Shown here: one piece after another, positions 1 to 9,192 of the stretch
Position numbering within the stretch: position 1 is the first letter of the stretch
Layout of the letters: each line of letters begins with the position of its first letter
Origin: Salinirubellus litoreus
Lineage (GTDB): Archaea; Halobacteriota; Halobacteria; Halobacteriales; Haloarculaceae
DNA length: 64,000 bases
NCBI RefSeq assembly: GCF_037335815.1
Contig: NZ_CP147841.1
Location: 3,410,001 to 3,474,000, forward strand
Reading direction: 5' to 3'
Program-made: the position numbers and the translations under genes
Notes under the pieces: model-generated
The model's database searches: none
The model's input: the letters and a program-made list of their open reading frames with translations, nothing else
What the model was told of the DNA's origin: nothing

Positions 1-194
1 CCGAGATCGGTTACGACTGAGCGCCGATCCCGGGACCGGTGACCGAGGTCAGAGAGCCCGACCCCGACGCAGTAGGCGAGTTCGCCGGGAGACCGGGGTC
101 GGGAATTCGGGACGCCGTTCGGGACTCACTCGACGACTCGGATCGATCGTTTATGTACCGGTGATCCCTGACGGACGGTCGGGGAAGGGGGGAG
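1..194. other. left-edge stretch, no supported gene
   Basis: I see no gene here. Five sense codons followed by TGA at 3-20 could be the end of a gene lying to the left, but that is too short to claim. GTTTATG at 149-155 is a plausible TATA element for the gene that starts at 195. A 14-nt string at 154-167 also occurs in the palindromic element at 22538, but here it has no matching second arm. Confidence 0.4.
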
Positions 195-815
195 ATGGAA
201 CGAATATCGACGAACATCAGGATGCTGGATCACCACCTGGGCGGTGGGATCCCGGTCGGGAGTATCACCGCGCTGGTCTCGCCGCCGGCGAGCCAGGTCA
301 ACCCGCTGTTCTACGCGCTGATGGGGGAGCGCTCGTGGCTCTACCTCTCGACCTATCGGTCGGAGCGCGCCGTCAGCGACGAACTGGACGAGCTGCTCTG
401 GGGCGACGTCGACATCGAGTTCGTCGGCGTCGAGCGGCCCGCACGGCGGACCCACGAGGCGCTCCAGCGGACCGACGAGGACCGGCACGTGATCGTCGAC
501 ACGATGAACCCGCTGGAGAAGATCGCCCACGAGAGCCGGTACGTCGACCTGCTGAACGGGCTCAAGGAGTACCTGCTGGACCACGACCGGGTGGCGGTCT
601 GTCACTGTACCCGGCTCTGTGACCCGCCGCCGCTGCGCGAGTCGACGCTCACCGTCGCCGACATGGTGTGGAAGCTCGACACCACCGTCGAGAAACAGGG
701 GATAGAGAACACCCTCATCGTGCCCAAGCACCGCTCGCGCGAGACGGTCGAGGACGTCATCAAGCTAGATCTCGGTGAGGAGGCGGCCGTCGACGCCTCG
801 CGGAACGTCGCGTAG
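195..815 (+). CDS. RecA/KaiC-fold protein with degenerate P-loop (haloarchaeal RAD55-like)
   Basis: A 206-residue soluble protein with the layout of haloarchaeal KaiC/RAD55-like ATPases. It has an N-terminal strand-turn segment (LDHHLGGGIPVGS, about residues 11-23), the place where a Walker A loop should lie, and a Walker B-like strand HVIVDTMN with Asp102. The P-loop position reads SPPASQVNP (29-37), with no GKT/GKS, so ATP binding is doubtful and a structural or regulatory role is more likely. This family is common in haloarchaea, is often called HTR-like, and its role is unknown. The ATG at 195 follows a purine-rich stretch (GGGGGGAG). It stands alone; the next gene is more than 400 bp away. 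The fold call is fairly firm; the function is open. Confidence 0.65.
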   Translation: MERISTNIRMLDHHLGGGIPVGSITALVSPPASQVNPLFYALMGERSWLYLSTYRSERAVSDELDELLWGDVDIEFVGVERPARRTHEALQRTDEDRHVIVDTMNPLEKIAHESRYVDLLNGLKEYLLDHDRVAVCHCTRLCDPPPLRESTLTVADMVWKLDTTVEKQGIENTLIVPKHRSRETVEDVIKLDLGEEAAVDASRNVA

Positions 816-1227
816 CCGCCGGTCGGTGGCTCCGTTCGGCAGTCCCCGCCGGTCGACGGCACTCCGGGACCCTCCGACTGCACACCCCGGTCGTAATATC
901 CCGTCGCTAGCCGCGACACCGCCCGGGTCCGGCCGTCGGCGCGACGCGGCTGCTGACGTCCGGACCATCGGTGAGACCACCGATTACTCGGGCGAATGCC
1001 CGACGACGGCGACCCGCTCTTCGCCCGAGTGGGGCACTCCGACGGGTCCCAGTGGCCGACTGCCGGTCGTGAGGCGGGTCGGCGGTCGCCGGGCGGCAGG
1101 GGAGGAGGTGTGAGGAATTGGTGGACATGGGCAGAGATAAGTGGAGGTATAATACCTATATCTCGCAATTATACCCATATTCTACTCCGACCAAACACTT
1201 TTACGCGGAAAACATATCCGTTCACCC
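816..1227. other. intergenic, 412 bp, AT-rich promoter end
   Basis: No coding region convinces me here; the open frames look like GC-driven noise. The last 90 bp turn sharply AT-rich and hold an inverted repeat (1146-1175) and the TATA-like CTTTTACG at 1198-1205, about 23 nt before the next start codon. Confidence 0.5.
1146..1175. promoter_or_regulatory. 8-bp inverted repeat upstream of zinc-ribbon gene
   Basis: GGTATAAT (1146-1153) and ATTATACC (1168-1175) are perfect inverted copies separated by 14 nt, in an AT-rich stretch 50-80 bp before the start at 1228. The arms are one helical turn plus one arm apart, as for a dimeric repressor. The binding protein is unknown. Confidence 0.4.
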
Positions 1228-1557
1228 ATGTCGAGCGCCCCGAAAGTCGACGGCCGATCGCGGCCGAAGGCCACCCTGTTCTGTCCCGGCTGTGACCACG
1301 AGAGCCACGTCGACGGCGACTGGGTGGTCCGGACGACCGCAGCACGGGTCACGACCGAGTGCCCGGACTGTGGGACCCGTATCGACGAGCGATCCCGGCG
1401 GCCGGGCCGCTCGGACGAGTGTTCCCCCTCGATCGGGCCCGCTTCGGCCCTGGGGGCCTTCGTACCGGTGAACGTCGTCATCAGGTTCCAGCGCTACGTG
1501 CTGGGCTGGTGGTCGAGACACCGGACGCGCTACGCGTCGTCCCGCTCCTCGGCATAG
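1228..1557 (+). CDS. small zinc-ribbon protein, haloarchaeal family
   Basis: A 109-residue protein with two CxxC knuckles (Cys19/Cys22 in CPGC and Cys45/Cys48 in CPDC) about 25 residues apart, the pattern of a single zinc ribbon. The second half has no motif I recognise, apart from a moderately hydrophobic stretch (about residues 66-80) and a basic segment. I do not recognise a specific family function; small zinc-finger proteins of this type are abundant in haloarchaea and some act in regulation. The start is ATG, with an AT-rich promoter and an inverted repeat just upstream, which suggests controlled expression from a leaderless or short-leader transcript. Confidence 0.6.
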   Translation: MSSAPKVDGRSRPKATLFCPGCDHESHVDGDWVVRTTAARVTTECPDCGTRIDERSRRPGRSDECSPSIGPASALGAFVPVNVVIRFQRYVLGWWSRHRTRYASSRSSA

Positions 1558-1683
1558 GACGGCAGGACCGGCACTCCGGTCAGACCGCCACGAACCCCGA
1601 CCGGACCGCCCGTCCGGTGAAGGAGTGTATCGCCGTCGCAGGGTCTCAACACACTTATCCCGGCCACACGACTCCGTGATGGT

Positions 1684-3621
1684 ATGAGCGACGTTGCGGT
1701 CACGTTACCCGACGGCTCCGTCCTCTCCGTCGAGGCGGGGTCGACGGTCGAAGACGTGGCGTACGAGATCGGCCCCGGCCTCGGACGGGACACGGTCGCG
1801 GGCGTGGTGGACGGCGAACTGGTCGACAGACACACCCCCCTCGAGGCGGACGTAGACCTCGTCATCGTCACCGACCAGTCCGACGAGTACCTCCGCGTGC
1901 TCCGTCACTCGGCGGCGCACGTCTTCGCCCAGGCGCTCCAGCGGCTCCACCCCGAGGCGAAGCTGACCATCGGTCCCGCCACCGACGAGGGGTTCTACTA
2001 CGACGTCACGGGCGTCGACCTCGACCAGGAGGACCTCGCGGAGATCGAGGCCGAGATGGCCGAGATCGTCGAGGCCGACCACGAGATCGAGCGGGTCGAA
2101 CGCAGTCGGGAGGAGGCGTTCGAGATCTACGAGGACAACCCCTACAAGCGCGATATACTGGAGACCGAGGCCGCGGACGAGGACCCCGTATCCTTCTACG
2201 TCCAGGACGGGTGGCAGGACCTCTGTCAGGGCCCGCACGTCGACTCGACGGGCGAGGTCGAGGCGTTCGAGCTGCTGGACATCTCGGCGGCGTACTGGCG
2301 GGGCGACGAGTCGAACGACTCGCTGACCCGCGTGTACGGGACGGCGTTCCCGAGCGAGTCCGACCTGGAGGAGTACCTCGAACGGCGCGAGCAGGCCAAG
2401 GAGCGCGACCACCGGAAGATCGGCCGCGAGATGGATCTCTTCTCGGTCCCCGATCACTCCCCGGGCTGTGTCCACTTCCACCCCAACGGGATGCGCATCC
2501 GCCGCGAACTGGAGGAGTACATCCGCGCGAAGAACGACGAGCTCGGTTACGAGGAGGTCTGGACCCCCGAGCTCAACAAGGCCGAACTCTGGAAGCCCAC
2601 GGGCCACTACGACAACTTCACCGCCCAGGGCGAGATGTTCAACTGGGACCAGGACGACACGGAGTACGGCCTGAAGCCGATGAACTGCGCGAACCACGCC
2701 TACATCTACGACCGGGAGAAACACTCCTACCGGGACCTCCCGATCCGGTTCTCGGAGTTCGGCACCTGCTACCGTAACGAGCAGTCGGGCGAGCTCTCGG
2801 GGATGCTCAGGGTTCGAGGATTCACCCAGGACGACGGCCACGCGTTCGTCCGCCCGGACCAGATCCAGGGGGAGATCGTCGACGCGCTCGGCGTGATCGA
2901 GGAGATCTACGGCGACGTGGATCTGGACGTGAAGTACGTCCTCGAGACGCAGGGCGAGAACGCGGTCGGCAGCGACGAGATCTGGGAGCAGGCCACCGAG
3001 TCGCTACGGGACGCCCTCGAGAACGAGGGGCTCGAGTACGCCGTCGACGAGGGCGAGGCGGCGTTCTACGGCCCGAAGATCGGCATCAACGCCGTCGACG
3101 CCATCGGACGGGAGTGGACCGTCGGTACGGTGCAGGTCGACTTCAACATCCCCGAGCGGCTCGAACTCTCCTACGTCGGCGAGGACAACGAGGAGCACCG
3201 CCCGGTGATGCTCCACCGCGCCCTGCTCGGGTCGTTCGAGCGGTTCATGGGCGTCGTCATCGAGCACTTCAACGGCCGGTTCCCGCTCTGGCTCGCCCCC
3301 GAGCAGGTCCGCGTGCTCCCCGTCACCGACGGCAACCTCGACTACGCCGAGGAGGTAAAGCGCGAACTCGGCAGCCGGGGGTTCCGCGCGACGGTCGAGG
3401 ACCGCGACCAGACCGTCGGCCGGAAGATCCGCGGGGCCCACGACGACCGCGTGCCGTACATGCTCGTCGTCGGGGACGACGAGGAGGCGGCCAACACCGT
3501 CTCCGTGCGGGACCGTCAGGAGCGCGAGCGCAAGGACGTCGACCCGTCGAGGTTCTACGACCACCTCGAAGCCGAGCGTGCGGAGAAGCGGACGACCCCG
3601 GACTTCCTGGCGGACGGATAG
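1684..3621 (+). CDS. thrS: threonyl-tRNA synthetase
   Basis: Charges tRNA-Thr with threonine in the cytoplasm. The 645 residues show the full bacterial-type layout: an N-terminal TGS domain (about 1-62), the N2 editing domain (HSAAH with His75 and His79, and Cys181/His185 in CQGPH), the class II catalytic core and a C-terminal anticodon-binding domain (about 540-640). The three zinc ligands of the active site are present as Cys335 (MNCANH), His386 (DDGHAF) and His511 (LHRALLGSFERF), close to the numbering of the E. coli enzyme. Length and motifs are complete, so it should be active. A TATA-like CACTTATCC lies about 30 nt upstream of the ATG. It appears monocistronic. Confidence 0.97.
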   Translation: MSDVAVTLPDGSVLSVEAGSTVEDVAYEIGPGLGRDTVAGVVDGELVDRHTPLEADVDLVIVTDQSDEYLRVLRHSAAHVFAQALQRLHPEAKLTIGPATDEGFYYDVTGVDLDQEDLAEIEAEMAEIVEADHEIERVERSREEAFEIYEDNPYKRDILETEAADEDPVSFYVQDGWQDLCQGPHVDSTGEVEAFELLDISAAYWRGDESNDSLTRVYGTAFPSESDLEEYLERREQAKERDHRKIGREMDLFSVPDHSPGCVHFHPNGMRIRRELEEYIRAKNDELGYEEVWTPELNKAELWKPTGHYDNFTAQGEMFNWDQDDTEYGLKPMNCANHAYIYDREKHSYRDLPIRFSEFGTCYRNEQSGELSGMLRVRGFTQDDGHAFVRPDQIQGEIVDALGVIEEIYGDVDLDVKYVLETQGENAVGSDEIWEQATESLRDALENEGLEYAVDEGEAAFYGPKIGINAVDAIGREWTVGTVQVDFNIPERLELSYVGEDNEEHRPVMLHRALLGSFERFMGVVIEHFNGRFPLWLAPEQVRVLPVTDGNLDYAEEVKRELGSRGFRATVEDRDQTVGRKIRGAHDDRVPYMLVVGDDEEAANTVSVRDRQERERKDVDPSRFYDHLEAERAEKRTTPDFLADG

Positions 3622-3860
3622 GAGATCGCTCCGACGTTCCGACTCCGGTGGTCGAGAGGTGACTTCGCCGTCAGTGGAGGCGTGCGGGGAACGCACGCGA
3701 GGATCGCTCGACGGCCGGGAAACCGACGAACCGACCCGTTATCGCCGTACGTTCAGACCACCTACTAATAGTTCAAAATATACTCTAGATAAAAATTATC
3801 CACGAGCTATATATACTATTGCCTGTCATTTATTGCAGTACGGTACGACGGGTCACTCAC
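3622..3860. promoter_or_regulatory. AT-rich intergenic with TATA box
   Basis: No gene supported. From about 3762 to 3840 the sequence is strikingly AT-rich against a GC-rich background and contains CTATATATAC (3807-3816), a good TATA element about 45 nt before the ATG at 3861. Confidence 0.45.
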
Positions 3861-4022
3861 ATGTCGGATCCCACGTTCACGCTGGAATGTAGCTGTGGGA
3901 GGAGCCAGGCGTTCGCCCCGAGCGCGGATCGTGTCGAGTGTGAGTGCGGTGCGGTCTACGCGGTCACGATCACGGAGCTCCGGGCCCCGGAGAGCGACAC
4001 GGGGTCGTCCGCCGACGGCTGA
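3861..4022 (+). CDS. 53-residue double-CxC zinc protein
   Basis: A very small protein with two CxC pairs, Cys10/Cys12 and Cys27/Cys29, each followed by glycine (CSCG and CECG), fitting a single bound zinc. The C-terminus is acidic and disordered-looking, ending in a Ser/Gly/Asp tail. An in-frame ATG 42 nt upstream (3819) would add 14 residues, but those lie inside the AT-rich promoter and look noncoding, so I take 3861. I recognise no specific family. Small zinc proteins of this size are typical of haloarchaea and several are regulators; no role can be assigned here. Confidence 0.55.
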   Translation: MSDPTFTLECSCGRSQAFAPSADRVECECGAVYAVTITELRAPESDTGSSADG

Positions 4023-4219
4023 GGTCGTCCTCGGGGCCCGTTCGTCGAGCGAGGTGCCCGGAATCCGCCCGGCGGACGGGTATGCTTGGTGGGGGCGGAC
4101 GGAACCGCGTACACTCGTCCTGGACGCGGACCGCACGTTCCCTGCACGTCACGTCCATCGATCGTCTACCGACCCACACACGGGGGATCTGGAACACACG
4201 TCCCCGGGGAGCGGCGGGA

Positions 4220-5215
4220 CTACTCGTCGGTCGAGCGGTCGGTCTGTCGGAGGATGAACGGGCCGATGGAGAGCGTCCGGCCGGTCACCGTGGCGATCCG
4301 GAGGACGTAGGCGAGGAGGATGACGAACGGCGCGACGGCGACGGCGACGACGGCGCTCACGGCGATGGCGGTGATCGGAACCCCGAGGACGTTCCCCGAG
4401 TACTGTGCGATGTCGACGAACGTCAGTGCGGCCACCGTGACGACGAGCGACGGGAGGGCCGCGGCCAGCACCGATCGCGAGAGGGAGGTGAGTTCGGACT
4501 GGAAGTAGAGCGTCTTGAAGTGCTCCCGGGCCGGCCCGAACAGCCGCAGCGCCTCGGCGAGGTCCCCGAGCGGGTCGGCGACGGGGTCGTCGTCGTCGAG
4601 TTTCGCCAGGGCCCGCCGGGCGGCGTAGAGCTTCCAGGAGTAGTTGAAGTCGAGCGCGGCCGAGACGACGTCGAACTGGCCGAACGTCGCGTCGTCGAGT
4701 TCGTCGGTGATCTGATCCGCGTTCTCCTCGGTGCTGTCGAGCAGCGTCTCGAGTTCGTCGTCCGGCTCGTCGACGACCTCACGGACGGCCCGGGCGCGCT
4801 CGGCGGCGAGTTCCACGAGCGCGAGGAGGAACGCGGAGGGCTCGGCCGGGCTGACCGGGTCACCGAGGGCGTCCGCGGTGTCGTCGCGGAACTCGAGCGC
4901 GCCCTCCATCCGCTCGCGCTGGTCGCCGGCGGCCCCGAGCTCCTGTGAGAGGACGAGCTGGTTGAGCGTCAGGACGAGCGTGACCCCGGTGATCGTCGTG
5001 CCGATGAACGGCTGGAAGGCGGTCTCGACGGCGTCCCCGGATCGGATCGCCGCGGTCGGGTTGGGAAACAGCACCGCGAAACCGACGAGACCGAAGAAGA
5101 CGCCGAGCAGGAGTCCGCCCGCGACGACCTTCCGGTCGGCGTCGAACAGGACGTACGCCCAGGCCGTGCTCCGTCGCGAGCGCTCGCGCATCGTGTCAGC
5201 TGGCTCCTCGGGCAT
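4220..5215 (-). CDS. haloarchaeal membrane protein with large soluble insert
   Basis: A 331-residue integral membrane protein of unknown role. Two membrane segments lie near the N-terminus (about 29-50, 65-88), followed by a roughly 150-residue acidic soluble domain, then two further segments (about 250-272, 282-310). The short C-terminal tail is polar. The soluble middle has no motif I recognise. It is transcribed away from the pspA-like gene that starts 100 bp away, so the two share a divergent promoter region; a link to membrane stress is possible but is only inferred from that position. Confidence 0.6.
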   Translation of the reverse strand: MPEEPADTMRERSRRSTAWAYVLFDADRKVVAGGLLLGVFFGLVGFAVLFPNPTAAIRSGDAVETAFQPFIGTTITGVTLVLTLNQLVLSQELGAAGDQRERMEGALEFRDDTADALGDPVSPAEPSAFLLALVELAAERARAVREVVDEPDDELETLLDSTEENADQITDELDDATFGQFDVVSAALDFNYSWKLYAARRALAKLDDDDPVADPLGDLAEALRLFGPAREHFKTLYFQSELTSLSRSVLAAALPSLVVTVAALTFVDIAQYSGNVLGVPITAIAVSAVVAVAVAPFVILLAYVLRIATVTGRTLSIGPFILRQTDRSTDE

Positions 5216-5285
5216 AGCGGTGGGTCGGGTCCGGGGGTGATAACCCCCCCGAGTCGGACGGACCGGGCGCGAGCGTGGAGTGGGA

Positions 5286-5293
5286 TTTTATAC
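5286..5293 (+). promoter_or_regulatory. TATA box of pspA-like gene
   Basis: TTTTATAC lies 23-30 nt before the ATG at 5316, the usual distance for a leaderless haloarchaeal transcript. This supports ATG 5316 over an in-frame ATG at 5280. Confidence 0.55.
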
Positions 5294-5315
5294 ACCCGGC
5301 ACCCCTACGTGGCCC

Positions 5316-6146
5316 ATGGGAATCCTCTCTCGTGCATCGTACGTGATCCGATCGAAGCTGAACGCCATCATCGGCTCCGCGGAGGATCCCTCCGAGACGC
5401 TCGATTACAGCTACGAGAAGATGCGCGACGAGCTCCAGGACGTCAAACAGGGCATCGCCGACCTGACGACCCAGAAGAAGCGCCTGGAGATACAGAAGCG
5501 CCGGCTGGAGGAGAACGTCGAGAAGCACAACGAGCAGGCCCGCGAGGCGGTGCGCCAGGACCGCGAGGACCTCGCCCGGCAGGCCCTCGAGAAGAAGAAA
5601 CAGAAGATGCAGCAGATCGAGGAGCTGGAGGGGCAGATAGCGAACCTCCAGAACACGCAGGACGACCTCGTCTCGAAGAAGGACCAGCTCCAGGGGCGCA
5701 TCGAGCGCTTCCGTACGGAGAAAGAGACGATGAAGGCCCGCTACGAGGCCGCCGAGGCGTCGAGCCGGGTCTCGGAAGCGCTCTCGGGTGTCGGCGACGA
5801 GATGGAGGACACCTCGCGAGCCATCGAGCGGGCCCGAGAGCGGACCGAGGAGATGGAGGCCCGTTCGGAGGCGATGGACGAACTCGCGGACACGGGGGCG
5901 TTCGACGACGCCCTCTCCGACGAGGACGAGATCGACAAGCAGCTACGGTCCTCGCGGGCCGACACGGAGATCGAGGCGGAGCTCGACACGCTCAGAGCCG
6001 AGATGGGCAAGGAGCCCGAAGCCGAGACCGAGGCGGAGACGGAACCGGAGGCGGAGACGAACGGCTCGGGGTCGGCGGGGGAGGACGGCTCCGAGGACCC
6101 CGAGGTCGAGGCCGAACTCGAGGAGCTCCGAGAGGAGGACTCCTGA
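5316..6146 (+). CDS. pspA: PspA/IM30 family protein
   Basis: A 276-residue PspA/Vipp1-type protein, expected to form coiled-coil oligomers on the inner face of the membrane and guard its integrity. The N-terminal amphipathic helix (MGILSRASYVIRSKLNAII) is followed by a small acidic loop, then continuous Lys/Arg/Glu/Gln-rich coiled coil to about residue 165. The last 60 residues are a Glu-rich, low-complexity tail ending in a short helix. Haloarchaea commonly carry one or two PspA proteins, induced by salt or membrane stress in some species. The start is chosen at ATG 5316 because the family begins with the amphipathic helix and a TATA box lies 25 nt upstream. Confidence 0.9.
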   Translation: MGILSRASYVIRSKLNAIIGSAEDPSETLDYSYEKMRDELQDVKQGIADLTTQKKRLEIQKRRLEENVEKHNEQAREAVRQDREDLARQALEKKKQKMQQIEELEGQIANLQNTQDDLVSKKDQLQGRIERFRTEKETMKARYEAAEASSRVSEALSGVGDEMEDTSRAIERARERTEEMEARSEAMDELADTGAFDDALSDEDEIDKQLRSSRADTEIEAELDTLRAEMGKEPEAETEAETEPEAETNGSGSAGEDGSEDPEVEAELEELREEDS

Positions 6147-6247
6147 TCCGAGCGACCGACCCGAGCCGATCACTCGAGGGGCCGCCCGTCGACACGTATT
6201 TGGGGCGGTACGAGGAAGACGTACCGGACGACCGTCGGTGAGCACAC

Positions 6248-7363
6248 ATGGGGGAGAACACTGATACGTCGGAGCCCGACGACCGGAGGCTGTCCGAATC
6301 GCTCCCGAGCAGGCCGATCGGTGAACAGGTGCTCGACGCGGTCCCGGAGATCGTCATCGTCTTCGACCCGGAGGGGCACGCCGTCTGGTGGAACGACCAG
6401 ACGGTCTCGGTGACGGGCTACGACAGCGCCGAACTGGCCGAGGGTGACCCGCTGTCGATGATCGCGGAGGACCCGGAGGGGCTACTGGAGCGGTTCCGGA
6501 CGGCCGCAGACGAGGGGGAGCCGGCCCCCATCGAGGTCGACGTGGTGACGGCCGACGGCGAGCGGCTCGCCTACGAGTTCGTGGGGGCACGGCTCCCGAA
6601 CGCCGACGGCGACGCGATCGGGATCGTCGTCACCGGCCGGAACATCGCCGACAGGCGGGCGCGCCGCGAGCTCGAGCGACAGAACGAGCGGCTCGAGGAG
6701 TTCGCGAGCGTCGTCAGTCACGACCTCCGGGGGCCGCTGTCGGTCGCGCAGGGCTACATCTCGCTCGCCCGCGAGGACGGCGACAGCACCGAGCTGGAGC
6801 GGGCGGCCGACGCCGTCGAGCGGATGGGCGCGCTCGTCGACGACCTGCTCGCGCTGGCCCGCGAGGGACAGGCCGTCGGCGAGACGACCGCCGTCGACCT
6901 GGGGGACGCGGCCGAGCGGGCGTGGGAGGGACTCGGCCAGGTCGGGCGGCTCGAGGTCGAGTCCTCGCCGACCGTCGAGGCCGATCCCTCGCGGCTGCGC
7001 GAACTCCTCGAGAACCTGTTTCGGAACGCCGTCGAACACGGCTCGACCGACGTCGAGACGGGCGACATCGACGAGGTGGTCCGACAGGGCGAGGACGGCC
7101 CGGCCGGCGAGGACGCCGGAATCACCGTCCGTATCGGGGCGCTGGAGGACGGCGAGGGCTTCTACGTCGAGGACGACGGCCGAGGCATCCCCGAGACCGA
7201 TCGGGAGCAGGTGTTCGAGTCCGGGTATACGACCTCGGAAGACGGCACCGGGTTCGGGCTCGCCATCGTCCGGACCCTCGCCGAGGCACACGACTGGTCG
7301 GTCGACCTCACCGAGAGTGACGACGGGGGAGCCCGGTTCGAGTTCTCGGTCCGACCGAACTGA
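6248..7363 (+). CDS. PAS-domain sensor histidine kinase, soluble
   Basis: A 371-residue cytoplasmic histidine kinase. It has an N-terminal PAS domain (about 22-140, with an AVWWNDQTVSVTGYDSAEL core), a HisKA dimerisation helix with the phospho-accepting His158 (SHDLRGPL), then a HATPase domain with N-box ELLENLFRNAVEHGS, G1 box DDGRGIP and G2 box GTGFGLAIV. It has no membrane segment and no receiver domain, and no response regulator lies nearby, so its partner is encoded elsewhere. A short Asp/Gly-rich insert between the N and G1 boxes is common in haloarchaeal kinases. The signal could be redox, light or a small ligand; nothing in the sequence decides. Confidence 0.9.
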   Translation: MGENTDTSEPDDRRLSESLPSRPIGEQVLDAVPEIVIVFDPEGHAVWWNDQTVSVTGYDSAELAEGDPLSMIAEDPEGLLERFRTAADEGEPAPIEVDVVTADGERLAYEFVGARLPNADGDAIGIVVTGRNIADRRARRELERQNERLEEFASVVSHDLRGPLSVAQGYISLAREDGDSTELERAADAVERMGALVDDLLALAREGQAVGETTAVDLGDAAERAWEGLGQVGRLEVESSPTVEADPSRLRELLENLFRNAVEHGSTDVETGDIDEVVRQGEDGPAGEDAGITVRIGALEDGEGFYVEDDGRGIPETDREQVFESGYTTSEDGTGFGLAIVRTLAEAHDWSVDLTESDDGGARFEFSVRPN

Positions 7364-7409
7364 CCCGATAAACCCACCCGAACCCGTCGAGACCGTCGGA
7401 CCCGCAGCT

Positions 7410-7517
7410 AGCGGATCTCGCTACGCCTCCCTACTCACGGCTCACTGTGACCTCACTCCTCGCGGTTCACTGCGCTCACCGCTCGGTTTCCGAGGTTCTC
7501 CCTTCGGTCGAACCTCG
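7410..7517. terminator. repetitive intergenic stretch ending in a hairpin at the ubiB stop
   Basis: This 110-bp stretch between two convergent genes contains near-repeats of a CTCAC/TTCACTG motif and then a perfect 8-bp inverted repeat, CGAGGTTC (7491-7498) and GAACCTCG (7510-7517), with an 11-nt loop. The right arm abuts the stop codon of the minus-strand gene. It probably ends transcription on both strands. Confidence 0.5.
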
Positions 7518-9179
7518 CTACTCCTCCCGTCGCTGCCTGAGGTTCTGCCGGGTGAACTGCGGGGTCGCGCGGATGCCACGACGGCGGCGGAACGATCGGT
7601 AGAGCAGCCCGAGGGCGACGACCGAGCCGCCGGCCGAGACGGCCGCCGCGATCGGGTCCGAGAACGCCCAGAGGATGGCCGTCGAGAGGAGCGTCCCCAT
7701 GAGCAGGAGCCCGAGGACGAGCCGGCGGGCGAGCCGATCGAACACCCGTTCCTCGTCGACGATCTTCGCGTCGACCGCCAGCGACTCCCGGTTGACCCGA
7801 TCAAGCGCCTCCTCCAGTTTCGGGGGGGTCCTGATCGCGGATCGCGTCGACTCCTGGACCTGCTCGGCGCGTTCCTCGACGTAGTCGCGGACGCCCTGCT
7901 CGATGAAGCCGTGCTCGCGGAGGTAGTCGGTGGCCACGTCGACGAAGTCGAACTCCGGGTCGAGCGTGACACAGACCCCCTCGACGACGGTGGCGACCCG
8001 GAGGACGAGTGCGAGGTTCGCCGGCAGCCGGAGGGGGAAGTCGTAGAGGGTGTCCTCGACCTGCGAGACGATCTGGTTGACGCGGTACTGCTCGATGTCC
8101 TCGCCGCGGGCGTCCTGGATGGCCAGCTCCATGATGTCGCTCATCAACTGGCGGTCGGCGTCGGGGCTCAGCGTTCCGAGTTCGATGAGCGTGTCGAGGA
8201 TGTCGTCGATGTCCTGGCGGGCGACGGCCCCGTAGAACTGGACGATCTTCCCCTGGACGAACTCGTCGACCCGGCCGGACATCCCGAAGTCGTAGAAGAC
8301 GAGCGTTCCGTCGTCCTGCACCGCGAGGTTGCCGGGGTGGGGGTCGGCGTGGAAGGTGCCGTCGACGATGAGCATCTGGAGGTACGCCTCCTGGAGCCGC
8401 CGGGCGAGGGCGGTCCGGTCGACGCCGAGCGAGTCGAGGTCGGCTATCCGGGAGATCTTCGTCCCCGGGACGTACTCCATGGTGAGTACCCGCCCGGTGG
8501 AGTGTGATTCGAGGACGCCGGGGATACGGATCTGTGGTTCGTCGGCGAAGTTCGCCTTTATATCCTCGAGCATCCGGCGCTCGCGCTCGTAGTCCATCTC
8601 CTCGCGGATCGTCTTGTCGAACTCGTCGGCGAGCGTCTCGAGCGAGAACGACCGGGCGTCGTCGACGAACCGCATGAGCAAGGGGAGCGAGAACCGGATG
8701 ACCTTGAGGTCCGCCTCGACGAGATCCTCGACGCCGGGGCGACGTACCTTCACCGCCACCTCCCGCCCGTCCACGGTCGCCAGGTAGACCTGTCCGAGCG
8801 AGGCACCGCTGATGGCCTCGGTGTCGAACGCCGCGAACCGCTCGTCGATCGGGCCGAGGTCCTCCTCGAGGACGCGCTTTGCCCCCTCCCAGGGTGCCGG
8901 CGGGACGTTGTCCTGGAGGCTCTCGAACTCCTCGACGTACTCGGGGGGGAGGACGTCCGGTCGGGTCGAGAGGAGCTGGCCGAGCTTGATGAACGTCGGC
9001 CCGAGCGTGAGCATCGAGTCGAGCAGCGCCCGGGCGCGCCGGCGGCGGGTCTCGGAGTCGACCCGACGGCGACCGCCGAACAGGAGGAACCGGCGGCGGT
9101 CGCGGGCGTAGGCGAGCAGCAGCGGGAGGAACTGGTAGGCGACGACGAAGAACCGCCGGTAGGCTCTGAGGTTTACCAC
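7518..9179 (-). CDS. ABC1/UbiB-family atypical kinase
   Basis: A 553-residue membrane-anchored kinase-like protein of the AarF/UbiB/ADCK family, which in other organisms supports quinone biosynthesis through an ATPase activity. Present are the family's KxGQ segment (FIKLGQLLSTRPDVLPPEY, about 63-81), the nucleotide-loop GASLGQVYLA, the ATP lysine in EVAVKVRRPG, HADPHPGNL and the metal-binding YDFGMSG. The C-terminus carries two membrane helices followed by an Arg-rich tail. The start is GTG at 9179, only 13 nt after the hsp20 stop, so the two form an operon. Since menaquinone genes lie 6 kb away, a role in quinone metabolism is plausible but inferred. Confidence 0.88.
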   Translation of the reverse strand: MVNLRAYRRFFVVAYQFLPLLLAYARDRRRFLLFGGRRRVDSETRRRRARALLDSMLTLGPTFIKLGQLLSTRPDVLPPEYVEEFESLQDNVPPAPWEGAKRVLEEDLGPIDERFAAFDTEAISGASLGQVYLATVDGREVAVKVRRPGVEDLVEADLKVIRFSLPLLMRFVDDARSFSLETLADEFDKTIREEMDYERERRMLEDIKANFADEPQIRIPGVLESHSTGRVLTMEYVPGTKISRIADLDSLGVDRTALARRLQEAYLQMLIVDGTFHADPHPGNLAVQDDGTLVFYDFGMSGRVDEFVQGKIVQFYGAVARQDIDDILDTLIELGTLSPDADRQLMSDIMELAIQDARGEDIEQYRVNQIVSQVEDTLYDFPLRLPANLALVLRVATVVEGVCVTLDPEFDFVDVATDYLREHGFIEQGVRDYVEERAEQVQESTRSAIRTPPKLEEALDRVNRESLAVDAKIVDEERVFDRLARRLVLGLLLMGTLLSTAILWAFSDPIAAAVSAGGSVVALGLLYRSFRRRRGIRATPQFTRQNLRQRREE

Positions 9180-9192
9180 TCGGGGGTCCCCT

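Noticed and set aside
154..167. A third copy of the palindromic element near the left edge
   Set aside because: Only a 14-nt string matches copy A. There is no second arm and no stop-codon fusion, so I treat it as chance or an unrelated TATA-flanking sequence.
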